Translations under genes and position numbers: made by a program
Part shown: piece after piece, positions 7,582 to 18,048 of the stretch
Numbering within the stretch: the first letter of the stretch is position 1
How the letters are laid out: each line of letters starts with the position of its first letter
The notes under the pieces: generated by a model
Seen by the model: only the letters and a program-made list of their open reading frames with translations
What the model was told of the DNA's origin: nothing
Database searches by the model: none
Source: Deltaproteobacteria bacterium
Lineage (GTDB): Bacteria; Desulfobacterota; RBG-13-43-22
DNA length: 35,650 bases
Reading direction: 5' to 3'
Assembly: GCA_016219225.1 (NCBI GenBank)
Contig: JACRBX010000076.1
Location: forward strand, 1-35,650

Positions 7582-7609
7582 GCTCAAAGCTCAAAGCTCA
7601 AAGCTCAAA
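7582..7609 (+). repeat. Four perfect heptanucleotide repeats inside the atp operon
   Basis: Four identical GCTCAAA units in tandem (7582-7609) followed by the partial unit GCAAA, in the 73-bp space between atpA and atpG. The gap is unusual because neighbouring genes of the operon nearly touch. It belongs to the 7-bp-period class seen at other intergenic sites. Confidence 0.85.
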
Positions 7610-7644
7610 GCAAACTGCGAATAAATAAATAGAGAGTCAGAAGC

Positions 7645-8514
7645 ATGGCGACACTGCAAGATATAAGAAGAAAAATCGGGGGCGTAAAAAAGACCCAACA
7701 GATTACCAAGGCCATGAACATGGTAGCCGCGGCCAAACTGCGGGGTGCCCAGATCCGGATGGAAAATTTCCGTCCCTATGCCGGGAAATTCTTAGAGGTC
7801 ATTAATAACCTCTCTTCCCGGATTGATCCCGAATCCTTTCCTTTGATGACCCAGAGGCCGGTGAAAAAAGTGGAATTGATTTCGCTCACGGCCGACCGGG
7901 GTCTTTGCGGAAGCTTCAATGTCAATCTGATTAATGCCGGGGAAAAGTTTATTAAGGCCCGGACCCAGGAACAGATAGAACTATCCCTGGTCTCAGTTGG
8001 TAAAAAAGGGACCGAATATTATAGACGAAGAAAATATAGTATCCGCTCCCAGTATGTAGAAATTTTTAGTTCCTTTGATATGATAGTGGCTGCCGGTATC
8101 GGCCGGGATGTCATTGAAAATTTCCTGATGGGCGGATCGGATGAGGTTTATATCCTCTACGGCGAATTCATTAATATGGGCGTTCAAAGGCCCAAATTGC
8201 TTCGCCTGCTGCCCATAGCCCCCATGCAACAGGAAGGGGAGACGGCCCAAGGTCTGGAATATCTTTATGAACCATCGGTAGCGGGGATCTTTCAAGAACT
8301 GTTGCCCCGTTATGTCAATGTTCAAATCTACCGGGGCATGCTGGAAAATGCGGCCAGCGAACAGGCCGCCCGAATGACCGCTATGGATAACGCTACCCGC
8401 AATTGCAAGGAATTGATTAACAGCCTGACTTTAATTTACAACAAGGCCCGCCAAAGCGCTATTACTAAAGAGTTGATGGATATTGTCGGCGGGGCTGAGG
8501 CCTTAAAAAAATAA
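7645..8514 (+). CDS. atpG: ATP synthase F1 subunit gamma
   Basis: A 289-residue central-stalk subunit that rotates inside the alpha3beta3 ring. The two ends that form the coiled coil are textbook: ATLQDIRRKIGGVKKTQQIT at the N-terminus with AMNMVAAAKLR, and NATRNCKELINSLTLIYNKA near the C-terminus with ITKELMDIVGGAEAL. The length is standard. GAGAG lies about 10 nt before the ATG. It is separated from atpA by the heptanucleotide repeat and from atpD by 109 bp of AT-rich sequence in which I see only a possible degenerate 7-bp pattern (8535-8562). Confidence 0.95.
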   Translation: MATLQDIRRKIGGVKKTQQITKAMNMVAAAKLRGAQIRMENFRPYAGKFLEVINNLSSRIDPESFPLMTQRPVKKVELISLTADRGLCGSFNVNLINAGEKFIKARTQEQIELSLVSVGKKGTEYYRRRKYSIRSQYVEIFSSFDMIVAAGIGRDVIENFLMGGSDEVYILYGEFINMGVQRPKLLRLLPIAPMQQEGETAQGLEYLYEPSVAGIFQELLPRYVNVQIYRGMLENAASEQAARMTAMDNATRNCKELINSLTLIYNKARQSAITKELMDIVGGAEALKK

Positions 8515-8575
8515 GACGCGGTTGATAGAAAGCACGATTTCTAATTACGAGTCATGATTTAATTCAAGATATTAA

Positions 8576-10054
<1,479 letters not shown>

Positions 10055-10081
10055 TAAAACAGCAAGAGACGGAAAATAACT

Positions 10082-10492
10082 ATGGCTGAAAAACTTGAGT
10101 TAGAAGTGGTTACCCCGGATCGATTAGTGGCCAGTGAAACGGTGGATATTGTTATGGCTATCGGTGCTTTCGGAGAATTCGGCATCCTGCCTAACCACAT
10201 CCCCTTTCTGACCACTCTGCAAACCGGAGAATTGCGCTACCGGAAAGACAACAAGTTGGAATATATGGTGGTTACCGGCGGATTCAGTGAAGTCTCCAAC
10301 AACAAAGTAACCATCCTGGCCGAGGCCGCCGAGAAAGCCCGTGAGATCGATATTGATCGGGCCAAGCGAGCTAAAGAGCGGGCCGAAAAACGTCTGGCCC
10401 AGGCCAAGTCTGAGGCTATTGATTATACACGGGCCGAAATGGCCTTGAAGAGGGCCATATTGCGTTTACGGATCGCGGAAAAAGGCCGGTAG
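10082..10492 (+). CDS. atpC: ATP synthase F1 subunit epsilon
   Basis: A 136-residue subunit of the central stalk that couples and inhibits F1. The N-terminal beta-sandwich shows [10 protein letters not shown] and [19 protein letters not shown], and the C-terminal helical hairpin is Ala/Arg/Lys-rich ([19 protein letters not shown] region). It is the last gene of the operon, 27 bp after atpD, and a strong intrinsic terminator begins 20 bp after its stop. Confidence 0.94.
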   Translation: MAEKLELEVVTPDRLVASETVDIVMAIGAFGEFGILPNHIPFLTTLQTGELRYRKDNKLEYMVVTGGFSEVSNNKVTILAEAAEKAREIDIDRAKRAKERAEKRLAQAKSEAIDYTRAEMALKRAILRLRIAEKGR

Positions 10493-10511
10493 TTCCTTTT
10501 CAAAAATGAAC

Positions 10512-10545
10512 AAAAAAAGGCAAGCCGGAAGGCTTGCCTTTTTTA
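10512..10545 (+). terminator. Intrinsic terminator of the ATP synthase operon
   Basis: GGCAAGCC (10519-10526), GGAA tetraloop, GGCTTGCC (10531-10538), then six T. An A-tract on the 5' side pairs with the T-tract, so it could act in both directions. Confidence 0.95.
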
Positions 10546-10634
10546 TTTTGACAGGTTCGTCAGATGTATTTTTCGCTGGCCCATTTGGAGAAGCTGTGTT
10601 AACCAATGATTAATTAAACCCTCCATGCCACAAG

Positions 10635-10736
10635 GGGGCACTCCGAAGCATGAAAAAGGATTCAAGGGGTCCAGGGGCCAAGGATTCAAGTGAAAGGCTT
10701 GGAATTAAAACCCTGGAATCCTATTTTCAAACTAAA
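10635..10736 (+). repeat. Dispersed intergenic element, copy A
   Basis: About 100 bp related to copies at 15791-15970 (opposite strand) and 34512-34683. Shared landmarks are CGAAGCATGAAAA followed by GGATTCAA, a second GGATTCAAGTGAAAG, AATTAAAACCC and CTATTTTCAAACTAA. Between the two GGATTCAA boxes lie the 8-bp units GGGGTCCA and GGGGCCAA. It has no coding capacity and contains a GTG (10690) in frame with the next gene. Confidence 0.75.
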
Positions 10737-10767
10737 CAGGAGCGAACCTCAAGAAAGTCCTATTAAA

Positions 10768-11559
10768 ATGATGAGTCCACTTTTTTCCAACGTCCATGTA
10801 GCGGTCCCTTTTTTCATGCTCAGGGATCAATATCTGCCCTTGATCCTTTCTGATCAAATCCAGCCGGAGATCGGTCTGGATTCCAATGTCTTAGATACCG
10901 TTCCAATTGAGGATTTCAAAAGGGTGGCCCAGGAATTATTCAAGGCCGGACTTCGGTGTTCTTTTCATGCCCCGTTTCTGGACCTTTCTTTAGGGGCCAT
11001 CGATTCGAAGATTCGCAAGGTTTCTCTGGAACGGATGGAGCAGGTGCTGGAATTGATTACTTTATATAAACCCCGTTGGGTCGTCTGCCATGCCGCCTAT
11101 GAAGCCCGTCATTACCGGGACGATCAGGAAAGATGGCTAAAAAATATCTGCGAATCCTTTTTCCGATTGCTTCCTCAACTCGAAAAAACCAGGACCCCCC
11201 TGATGGTGGAAAATGTCTTTGAAAAAGACACCGGGACCCTGACGGCCTTTTTTCAGGCCCTTTCCTCTCCACTGGTCCGCTTTTGCTTAGATGTGGGGCA
11301 CCATCGTTTATACAGCCAAACGGACTTAAAAGACTGGATTGGCCAACTCGGGCCTTTCTTAGGCATGCTCCATCTTCACGATAATCATGGCCGCCTGGAT
11401 GACCATTTGGCCCTGGGTCAAGGGTCCATCGATTTTCAAGGGTTCTTTGCCTCCCTTAAAGAAGGGGGTCTTCAACCCCTTATCACCCTCGAACCTCATC
11501 AGGAGGATTGGGTCCGTCAGAGTTTGGAATTTCTGGCCCGGCATTGGCCCTGGAACTGA
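10768..11559 (+). CDS. Sugar phosphate isomerase/epimerase family protein (AP endonuclease 2-like TIM barrel)
   Basis: A 263-residue protein of the xylose isomerase-like TIM-barrel superfamily, which includes sugar isomerases, epimerases and endonuclease IV. Metal and active-site candidates lie at the expected strand ends: H67 (SFHAPF), H108 (CHA), E148 (MVENVFE), D175 and H178 (LDVGHH), H202/H204 with D205 (LHLHDNHG), H213 and E242 (TLEPH). The substrate cannot be told from sequence. There is no signal peptide. I use the ATG at 10768 (a second follows at 10771); an in-frame GTG at 10690 lies inside the dispersed element and would add about 26 unlikely residues. The ribosome site is weak either way. 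It sits alone between the atp terminator and ileS. Confidence 0.8.
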   Translation: MMSPLFSNVHVAVPFFMLRDQYLPLILSDQIQPEIGLDSNVLDTVPIEDFKRVAQELFKAGLRCSFHAPFLDLSLGAIDSKIRKVSLERMEQVLELITLYKPRWVVCHAAYEARHYRDDQERWLKNICESFFRLLPQLEKTRTPLMVENVFEKDTGTLTAFFQALSSPLVRFCLDVGHHRLYSQTDLKDWIGQLGPFLGMLHLHDNHGRLDDHLALGQGSIDFQGFFASLKEGGLQPLITLEPHQEDWVRQSLEFLARHWPWN

Positions 11560-11682
11560 CCTTCAAAAAGTGAAGTCTCTTCAGTAGTTATCTGAAAGTG
11601 AAGAGGGGCAAGGTCCGATTTCTCCTTGACATATCCCCCTCTTATGATAAGGGAAAAAGAGTAAATTTTTGATGGAGGACCT

Positions 11683-14469
11683 ATGGAATACAAACAGACC
11701 TTGAATCTGCCCAAAACCGATTTTCCCATGAAAGCCAACCTGGCCCAAAAAGAACCGGAATGGCTGAAAAAATGGAATGGGGAACAATTATATCAAAAAA
11801 TACGGGAATCGTCGGAAGGCCGGAAAAAATTCATCCTCCATGACGGCCCGCCCTATGCCAATGGGAATATCCACATGGGCACAGCCTTCAATAAGATCTT
11901 AAAAGATATCATCATCAAGTCCAAACAGATGTCGGGATATGATGCCCCTTATGTGCCGGGATGGGACTGCCACGGGCTGCCCATTGAACACCAGGTCGAC
12001 AAAGAACTGGGATCAAAAAGAAAGACCCTGAGCCAGACCGAAATCCGGCAGCGCTGCCGGGCCTATGCCGAAAGATACATTAATATCCAGCGGGAAGAAT
12101 TTAAAAGACTGGGGGTTTTCGGCGAATGGGATAATCCTTATCTGACTATGAATTATGCCTATGAGGCGGTCATTGTCCGGGAGTTCGGACGATTCGCTTT
12201 GCAGGGCAGCGTTTATAAAAGCAAAAAACCCATCTACTGGTGTACCTCCTGCAAGACGGCCCTGGCCGAGGCGGAAGTGGAATACGAGCCTCATAGCTCC
12301 CCCTCTATTTTTGTGGCCTTTCCTTTGATCACGGATCTGTCCGAAGAATATCCGGTCCTGAAAGGTAAAAAAGTCTCGGTCCTCATCTGGACCACTACAC
12401 CCTGGACCATTCCGGCCAACCTGGCCCTGGCCTTTCATCCCGATTATGAGTATGTGGCCGTTCAGGAAAAGGACGAGGTCTTTATCCTGGCCAAAGGGCT
12501 CTTAGAAAAGGTCGGCCAGAGGCTCTCCTGGAAAAATCCGGTAGTTCTAACCCACCTGGACCCCGGATTCCTGGAGGGCAAAAAATCCCGGCACCCTCTT
12601 TATGCGCGGGAGTCGGTTATGATCCTGGCCCCCTATGTGACCTTAGAGGACGGTACCGGGATTGTTCATACCGCTCCCGGCCACGGTCAGGAGGATTATG
12701 AGAGTGGATTACGCTATCATCTGGATATCTATTCTCCGCTGGATGATGGGGGAAAATTCCTTCCCGAAGTCGAATTTTTTGCCGGCCAGTTTGTCTTTGA
12801 GGCCAATGATTCGGTCAAAAATAAACTGCGCGAAGTAGAGGCCCTGAAAGGGGAGGAAACCATCGAGCATAGCTATCCCCATTGCTGGCGGTGCAAAAAA
12901 CCGGTTATCTTCCGGGCCACCGAGCAATGGTTTATCTCCATGGAGGCCAATTCCTTACGGGAAAAGGCCCTGGCCGAAATCGAGCGCGTGACCTGGATGC
13001 CGGCCTGGGGACGGGACCGCATTCGGGGTATGATGGAGAATCGACCGGACTGGTGTCTTTCCCGCCAGCGGTCCTGGGGGGTCCCTATTCCGGCCTTTTA
13101 TTGCCTGAATTGTAACAACTGGATCATTACGGGTGAGATCCTCAATCATCTGGAGGGTCTGATTTTGGACCAGGGAGCGGATATCTGGTTTTCCCTTCCG
13201 GAGGAAGAATTAGTGCCTCCCGGAACCATTTGTCCCCATTGTCAAGGGAACCGTTTTAAAAAAGAAACGGACATCCTGGACGTCTGGTTCGATTCGGGGG
13301 TTAGTTTTGCCGGCGTTTTGGAGGCCCGCCCTTATCTGGGGGCCCCGGCCGATCTGTATCTCGAGGGAAGCGATCAACATCGAGGCTGGTTCCACAGTTC
13401 CCTCTTAGCGGCTGTCGGGACCCGGGGGGAGGCCCCTTATGAGGCCGTATTGACCCATGGTTTTGTCGTGGACGGTCAAGGCAAGAAGATGTCCAAGTCT
13501 TTGGGAAATGTCATTTATCCGGAAGAGGTCATTAAAAAATGGGGGGCCGAAATATTGCGCCTTTGGGTCTCGGGTGAGGATTATCGGGACGACATCCGCA
13601 TTTCTCAGAATATCCTCCAGCAATTGACTGAGGCCTATCGCCGTATCCGCAATACCTGCCGGTTCCTTTTGGGAAATATTTCCGATTTTCAGTCTTCCCG
13701 GGACCAGATCACCATAAAAGAATTGGAAGAATTGGATCGCTGGGCCTTGCTTCAATTACAGAAGGTGATCACCCGTGTCAAAAAGGCCTATGAAAACTAT
13801 GAATTCCATGTGGTCTATCATACCCTTTATCAATTCTGTACCAATGAACTGAGTGCCTTTTATTTAGACATCCTCAAAGACCGCCTGTATACCTCGGCTC
13901 CCAAAGCCAGGGAACGCCGGTCGGCCCAGACAGCCCTGCTGATCATCCTGAAGGCCTTGGTTCGTCTCATGGCCCCTATATTATCTTTTACCGCCGAGGA
14001 GGTCTGGTCTTGCCTGGCGGCCGCCGATAAAGAGGCCGAAAGCGTCCACCTGACCCAATTCCCGAGTTTCGATCCCCCCTTATTCGATGAGGAATTGGAT
14101 CAACGCTGGAAGCTCCTCCTGGAGCTGCGGACAGAGGTGACCAAGGCCCTGGAGCAAGCCCGTCGTTCCCAGCTCATCGGCCATCCCCTTGATGCCCGAG
14201 TGATCCTCCACCTTCCGGATTCCCTGATGAATGCCATTAAGTCCTATGTCGGATTTTTACCGACCTTTTTTATTGTTTCCCAGGTGGAAATCACCTCAGA
14301 GACGGGGCCTTCGGAAGGGTTCTCCAGCCCGGAATTTCCGGGTCTGATCATCCAGATCGAAAAGGCCCTGGGGGAGAAATGTGAACGGTGCTGGAATTAC
14401 CGGATAGAGGTCGGCCGTTTTCCGGAACATCCGACCATCTGCTCCCGATGTTATCAGGCCATTAAATAA
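11683..14469 (+). CDS. ileS: Isoleucyl-tRNA synthetase
   Basis: A 928-residue class I aminoacyl-tRNA synthetase charging tRNA-Ile. The first signature is HMGT at residues 64-67, in place of the usual HIGH, within [17 protein letters not shown]. The second is KMSKS at 602-606. The CP1 editing domain is present between them ([15 protein letters not shown]). The C-terminus carries a zinc motif CERCWNYR with a later CSRC, typical of the bacterial type. The length is standard. GGAGG lies 5 nt before the ATG. It is followed at 15 bp by lspA and then lgt, a common ileS-lspA arrangement. A TTGACA at about 11627 may belong to its promoter, but I find no good -10 box. Confidence 0.96.
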   Translation: MEYKQTLNLPKTDFPMKANLAQKEPEWLKKWNGEQLYQKIRESSEGRKKFILHDGPPYANGNIHMGTAFNKILKDIIIKSKQMSGYDAPYVPGWDCHGLPIEHQVDKELGSKRKTLSQTEIRQRCRAYAERYINIQREEFKRLGVFGEWDNPYLTMNYAYEAVIVREFGRFALQGSVYKSKKPIYWCTSCKTALAEAEVEYEPHSSPSIFVAFPLITDLSEEYPVLKGKKVSVLIWTTTPWTIPANLALAFHPDYEYVAVQEKDEVFILAKGLLEKVGQRLSWKNPVVLTHLDPGFLEGKKSRHPLYARESVMILAPYVTLEDGTGIVHTAPGHGQEDYESGLRYHLDIYSPLDDGGKFLPEVEFFAGQFVFEANDSVKNKLREVEALKGEETIEHSYPHCWRCKKPVIFRATEQWFISMEANSLREKALAEIERVTWMPAWGRDRIRGMMENRPDWCLSRQRSWGVPIPAFYCLNCNNWIITGEILNHLEGLILDQGADIWFSLPEEELVPPGTICPHCQGNRFKKETDILDVWFDSGVSFAGVLEARPYLGAPADLYLEGSDQHRGWFHSSLLAAVGTRGEAPYEAVLTHGFVVDGQGKKMSKSLGNVIYPEEVIKKWGAEILRLWVSGEDYRDDIRISQNILQQLTEAYRRIRNTCRFLLGNISDFQSSRDQITIKELEELDRWALLQLQKVITRVKKAYENYEFHVVYHTLYQFCTNELSAFYLDILKDRLYTSAPKARERRSAQTALLIILKALVRLMAPILSFTAEEVWSCLAAADKEAESVHLTQFPSFDPPLFDEELDQRWKLLLELRTEVTKALEQARRSQLIGHPLDARVILHLPDSLMNAIKSYVGFLPTFFIVSQVEITSETGPSEGFSSPEFPGLIIQIEKALGEKCERCWNYRIEVGRFPEHPTICSRCYQAIK

Positions 14470-14484
14470 GCAACAAGGAGCGCT

Positions 14485-14961
14485 ATGGCAATAAAAAAAT
14501 ATTGGCCTTTGGCCCTTTCTTTTTTAGGTATCCTTTTTTTGGATGTAGTGACCAAGGAATATATTATTACCCATTTCCCCTTATATTATTCCAAACCGGT
14601 CATACCAGGCTTTTTCAACCTGGTTCATATCCAGAACAAAGGGGTGGCTTTTGGAATCCTGGGAGGATCGGCCCCTGTGTGGAGGGATATCCTGTTGCTC
14701 CTGCTCCCTATTGTGGCTATGTCGGCCATCCTGATCTTTGCCTTTTCTTATCCCCAACAAAATATCGGGATCCTTTTGTCTTTGGGGGGGATTCTTGGAG
14801 GGGCCCTTGGCAACCTGATCGACCGTCTTCGATTCCGGGCGGTGATTGATTTTCTGGATTTATTCTGGGGGAGCTATCACTGGCCGGCTTTTAATATCGC
14901 CGATTCGGCCATAACCACTGGAGTCCTTTTCCTGGTCTTTTGCTTTATGAAAAAAGCTTAA
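14485..14961 (+). CDS. lspA: Lipoprotein signal peptidase (signal peptidase II)
   Basis: A 158-residue inner-membrane aspartic protease that removes signal peptides from prolipoproteins after lipidation by Lgt. There are four hydrophobic segments. Conserved blocks are NKGVAFG (51-57), GALGNLIDR (106-114) leading to VIDFLD with D122, and WPAFNIADSAI with D140; D122 and D140 are the likely catalytic pair. AAGGAG lies 5 nt before the ATG. It lies between ileS and lgt, so the two lipoprotein-processing steps are made together. Likely substrates within this window include Pal, CpoB and the lipoprotein at 26764. Confidence 0.95.
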   Translation: MAIKKYWPLALSFLGILFLDVVTKEYIITHFPLYYSKPVIPGFFNLVHIQNKGVAFGILGGSAPVWRDILLLLLPIVAMSAILIFAFSYPQQNIGILLSLGGILGGALGNLIDRLRFRAVIDFLDLFWGSYHWPAFNIADSAITTGVLFLVFCFMKKA

Positions 14962-14963
14962 AA

Positions 14964-15734
14964 ATGTTTCCCATACTCTTTCAAATCGGAAATTTCCCTA
15001 TCCATACTTACGGCCTTTTTATTGCGTTCGGGTTTTTGCTGGGGATAGGACTGGCCCTAAAAGAAGCCCGGCGGACCGGGATTCCGGCAGAAAAGATCCT
15101 GGATCTTTCCTTTTATGTCATTCTTTCGGCGATCATAGGGGCCCGTCTCCTGTTTGTCGTTATCAATTATCCCTATTATATTGAACATCCCTGGGCCTTC
15201 TTCAAAGTCTGGGAAGGGGGTTTGGTGTTTTATGGGGGCTTGATTCTAAGTTTCTTAGTCGCCCTTTGGATGATGAGGAAACAAAATCTCCCTTTTTGGG
15301 AGACGGCCGATCTGGTGGCCCCTTCCATTGCCCTTGGCCAGGTTTTTGGCCGAATAGGGTGTTTTGCCGCCGGTTGCTGTTTTGGGAAAGCCACGGATAG
15401 TCCCTGGGCGGTTATCTTTAATCACCCCGAATCCCTGGCCCCGACAGGTATCCCTTTACACCCCGCGCAATTGTATGAGGCCCTGGCGGCCCTGATCATT
15501 TTTTTTATTCTATGGTTTTTGAGGAAAAGGCCGGGTTTCCCCGGAAGGCTCTTTCTTCTTTATCTTATCTTATACGGCCTTGGTCGCTGGTCCATTGAAT
15601 TTTTTCGTGGAGATAACCGGGGGGGACTTTTAGGGGGAGGCTGGTCAGATACCCAGTATATTAGTGCCTTTTTGGTATTTTTACCTATTATATTCTATTG
15701 TTATCAAAATAAGAGAAAAACCCGCCCCCTTTAA
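14964..15734 (+). CDS. lgt: Prolipoprotein diacylglyceryl transferase, variant motif
   Basis: A 256-residue inner-membrane enzyme with about seven hydrophobic helices that transfers diacylglyceryl to the lipobox cysteine. It begins MFPILFQIGNFPIHTYGLF as expected. The signature region reads FGRIGCFAAGCCFGKATDS rather than the GRIGNFINGE of E. coli; the key Arg is kept. The E. coli motif around His103 (FHGGLI) is here FYGGLI. The start is the ATG two bases after the lspA stop, with no clear ribosome site, so coupling is likely; a TTG 24 bases earlier lies inside lspA. Activity is probable from context, but the substitutions deserve attention. Confidence 0.88.
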   Translation: MFPILFQIGNFPIHTYGLFIAFGFLLGIGLALKEARRTGIPAEKILDLSFYVILSAIIGARLLFVVINYPYYIEHPWAFFKVWEGGLVFYGGLILSFLVALWMMRKQNLPFWETADLVAPSIALGQVFGRIGCFAAGCCFGKATDSPWAVIFNHPESLAPTGIPLHPAQLYEALAALIIFFILWFLRKRPGFPGRLFLLYLILYGLGRWSIEFFRGDNRGGLLGGGWSDTQYISAFLVFLPIIFYCYQNKRKTRPL

Positions 15735-15790
15735 AAAAAAACTTGCTAATTTTAATTGGTTATATTAGACCTCATTTAATACGGAAATAC

Positions 15791-15818
15791 CGTTCGGCGT
15801 TAAGCGTTCGGCGTTCGG
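15791..15818 (+). repeat. Heptanucleotide tandem repeat (CGTTCGG type)
   Basis: Four units: CGTTCGG, CGTTAAG, CGTTCGG, CGTTCGG. They occupy one edge of dispersed element copy B, at the position where copy C carries CCGACCC units, so the unit sequence differs between copies while the 7-bp period is kept. Confidence 0.85.
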
Positions 15819-15970
15819 CGAAAACCATTTTCATTGTTCGTGGTGCCTGCCCCGGGCATGAAAACTTAGTACGAAAATAGAAGCCGTTGTTCGTCGATTT
15901 CCGCAAGGCGGGATTCGTTGAAACCCCTTGAATCTTGAATCCATTTTCATGCTCCTTGTTGTCCCGGAGC
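15791..15970 (-). repeat. Dispersed intergenic element, copy B (reverse orientation)
   Basis: Read on the minus strand it gives two half-elements. The first (around 15955-15924) has GAGCATGAAAATGGATTCAA and a repeated GATTCAA. A centre with CTATTTTCGTACTAAG (15880-15865) follows. The second half (15847-15819) has GGCACCACGAA and ATGAAAATGGTTTTCGCCGA, and ends in heptanucleotide repeats. Copy C at 34512 has the same order. It fills most of the 320-bp gap between lgt and the GcvH-like gene; nothing else is recognisable there. Confidence 0.75.
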
Positions 15971-16054
15971 ATCAGGGTTTAGAGAAAGAAGTATTTTAAA
16001 GATCGGCAAACAAACCAAAAACAAAAACGGCTGCGCTTGAAAAGGGAGGGCATT

Positions 16055-16486
16055 TTGGTTATCTTAGAAGAACTAAGATACAGTAAAGATCATGTCTGGG
16101 CCCGCTTGGATGATGATAATCGAATCACGATAGGGATTACGGATTATGCCCAGGAAGAGCTTGGAGAGATAACAGGGATCGATCTGCCCGAAGAAGGTGA
16201 AGAGGTGGTTAAAGACGAGTCCATGGGCTCTATTGAATCCCAAAATGAAGTCGTTGACCTTTTTTCTCCCTTAAGCGGGGAAATTGTCGAAGTTAACCAG
16301 GAGTTACTGGATGCACCGGAAATTATCAACGAAGATCCCTATCAGGATGGTTGGATCATCCGAATAGACATTCCATCAACAACCGATTATTATGAATTAC
16401 TCACTGCAGAAGAATATGAGGAATACCTCAAAGAGATTGTTGGGGTAGAACAGATAGAAGAAGAGGAAGAAATAGCGGAAGAATAA
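16055..16486 (+). CDS. GcvH-like protein lacking the lipoyl lysine
   Basis: A 143-residue protein with the H-protein fold of the glycine cleavage system. It opens [14 protein letters not shown] and has [13 protein letters not shown] and [11 protein letters not shown], all typical. The lipoyl-lysine site, normally ESVK, reads ESQN at residues 61-64, so the attachment lysine is Asn64 (codon AAT at 16244-16246). It cannot carry lipoate at that position. The C-terminal tail is strongly acidic ([12 protein letters not shown]). The start is inferred as the TTG at 16055, 4 nt after GGGAGGG (16044-16050). It is followed 22 bp later by a sirtuin. No gcvT or gcvP is nearby. It is probably not a working glycine cleavage H protein; a binding or regulatory role is inference. 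Confidence 0.85.
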   Translation: MVILEELRYSKDHVWARLDDDNRITIGITDYAQEELGEITGIDLPEEGEEVVKDESMGSIESQNEVVDLFSPLSGEIVEVNQELLDAPEIINEDPYQDGWIIRIDIPSTTDYYELLTAEEYEEYLKEIVGVEQIEEEEEIAEE

Positions 16487-16508
16487 TACTAAAAGGAGAG
16501 CGGATATC

Positions 16509-17246
16509 ATTTCTGTAATTGCCCGGGAAATAGCAGACAAACTCCGGAATGCTCAAAAAGCAATAGCCTTAACCGGGGCGGGAATCTCGGTCGATAGCGG
16601 CATCCCGGCCTTCAGGGGGAGTCAGGGGCTCTGGGATCGATATGATCCTATGGAATTTGCACATATCGAAGCCTTTTTGGCCAATCCCAAAAAGGTTTGG
16701 AAGATGCTGGTTGAATTAGGGAATATAGTAGCCCAGGCCCGGCCCAATCCAGCTCATTTAGCCCTGTCCAAATTAGAGGAGAGGGGTCATTTAAAGGCCG
16801 TTATTACCCAAAACATCGATGCCCTGCATCAATTGGCCGGGAGTAAGGAAGTTATTGAATTTCACGGTAATGGACAACGCCTGATCTGTCTGTCCTGTGG
16901 AAGGCTTTTCCCCATGGAAGCCGTAAGCCTGCATGAACTCCCCCCACGGTGTGCTTGCCGGGGGGTCCTGAAACCAGACGTCGTCTTTTTTGGGGAACCC
17001 ATTCCCCCTGAGGCCAGCCAACGGGCCTTTCAGAGGACCCGGGAGTGCGATTTGATGTTGGTGATAGGCACGTCGGCGGTTGTCGCCCCAGCCAGCAATC
17101 TTCCTTTTATTGCCAAACAACAGGGAGCGGTAATTTGCGAGATCAACCTTGAAAGGACTCACCTTTCGGAAACCATATCCGATTATGTCATGGAGGCTTC
17201 TGCCAGCCAGGCCTTATCCGCCATATTGGGCTTCATGGGACTCTGA
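16509..17246 (+). CDS. Sirtuin (NAD-dependent protein deacylase) with non-ATG start
   Basis: About 245 residues of Sir2-family deacylase. Motifs in order: [16 protein letters not shown] (residues 22-37, NAD binding), TQNID (100-104), catalytic H119 in FHGNG, zinc cysteines C127, C130, C148 and C150, and [11 protein letters not shown]. It lacks the Tyr/Arg pair of SIRT5-type desuccinylases, so simple deacetylation or another acyl group is more likely. No ATG, GTG or TTG exists in frame between the upstream stop (16473-16475) and the ATG at 16650, which would remove the NAD-binding motif. AAAGGAGAG (16492-16500) points to ATT at 16509 or ATC at 16506 as the initiation codon. It lies just behind the GcvH-like gene, probably in one transcript. 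Confidence 0.85.
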   Translation: MSVIAREIADKLRNAQKAIALTGAGISVDSGIPAFRGSQGLWDRYDPMEFAHIEAFLANPKKVWKMLVELGNIVAQARPNPAHLALSKLEERGHLKAVITQNIDALHQLAGSKEVIEFHGNGQRLICLSCGRLFPMEAVSLHELPPRCACRGVLKPDVVFFGEPIPPEASQRAFQRTRECDLMLVIGTSAVVAPASNLPFIAKQQGAVICEINLERTHLSETISDYVMEASASQALSAILGFMGL

Positions 17247-17298
17247 TGCCTTGGCCCCCTGAGAACGGATAAAAACCCCCCTCAAGAAAGTGAAACCC

Positions 17299-18036
17299 AT
17301 GCTTTCCATTATTAATCAAAATGAAATCTTTTCCATGGTTTTAAACGCCGGGGCCATGGTGAAACTGGTCCTTTTTTTGCTATTGGCCTTTTCCATCCTT
17401 TCCTGGGCCATTATTTTTATGAAATACCGGATCATCCACAGGGCGCGAAAGGAAACCAATCTCTTTCAGGAGATATTCTGGAAAAGTAAAAGCCTGGCCG
17501 TGGCTTATAGTGAATCAAAAAACCTTCGTTACAGCCCGGTAGCCGAGGTTTTTCGGGTCGGCTATCAGGAGTTGGGAAGGCTCTACAAAATGCAACAAGA
17601 ATCCGAGGAGAACGCCCAAAGGGAATCAACGGACATCTTATCTACCAACCTGGTTCGTTTTGAAAATATTCCCCGGGCCCTTAGGGCGGCCATGAATTCC
17701 CAAGTCACGCATCTGGGTTATGCCCTGACCTTTCTGGCCACCACGGGCAATACCGCTCCTTTTATAGGGCTCTTCGGTACCGTTTGGGGCATCATGAATT
17801 CATTTCATAGTATCGGTCTTCGGGGAGGGGCCAATCTGGCCGTAGTCGCTCCAGGGATCTCCGAGGCCTTGATCGCCACCGCCACCGGTTTGGCAGCCGC
17901 CATTCCAGCGGTTATCGGGTATAACTACTTTTCCAATCAGGTCCGGGTTCTGGAATCGGAGATGAATAATTTTTCTTCTGACTTTCTGAATATTATCGAG
18001 CGGGATCTTTTTAAAAAGGCCGGGTATAAGAAGTAA
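17299..18036 (+). CDS. tolQ: TolQ, proton-channel subunit of the Tol-Pal system
   Basis: A 245-residue inner-membrane protein of the TolQ/ExbB/MotA family, which with TolR uses the proton motive force to drive TolA during outer-membrane constriction. One N-terminal membrane helix (about 20-40) is followed by a cytoplasmic domain and two further helices. The conserved LATTGNTAPFIGLFGTVWGI and the GISEALIATATGLAAAIPAV block are intact. I use the ATG at 17299; a GTG three codons earlier is also possible, since AAGAAAG lies between. It is the first gene of tolQRAB-pal-cpoB. The gap from the sirtuin is about 50 bp, so read-through from there is possible. Confidence 0.92.
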   Translation: MLSIINQNEIFSMVLNAGAMVKLVLFLLLAFSILSWAIIFMKYRIIHRARKETNLFQEIFWKSKSLAVAYSESKNLRYSPVAEVFRVGYQELGRLYKMQQESEENAQRESTDILSTNLVRFENIPRALRAAMNSQVTHLGYALTFLATTGNTAPFIGLFGTVWGIMNSFHSIGLRGGANLAVVAPGISEALIATATGLAAAIPAVIGYNYFSNQVRVLESEMNNFSSDFLNIIERDLFKKAGYKK

Positions 18037-18048
18037 GGGGTTTTCTCT

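Noticed and set aside
7582-7609. CRISPR array or small satellite
   Set aside because: Units are 7 bp with no spacers, and no cas genes are nearby.
10690-10767. Extra N-terminus of the sugar isomerase-like protein from GTG 10690
   Set aside because: This DNA is part of dispersed element copy A and is found elsewhere in non-coding context.
11560-11682. T-box or other riboswitch ahead of ileS
   Set aside because: The 123-bp gap is too short for a T-box and shows no T-box core; only a lone TTGACA is visible.
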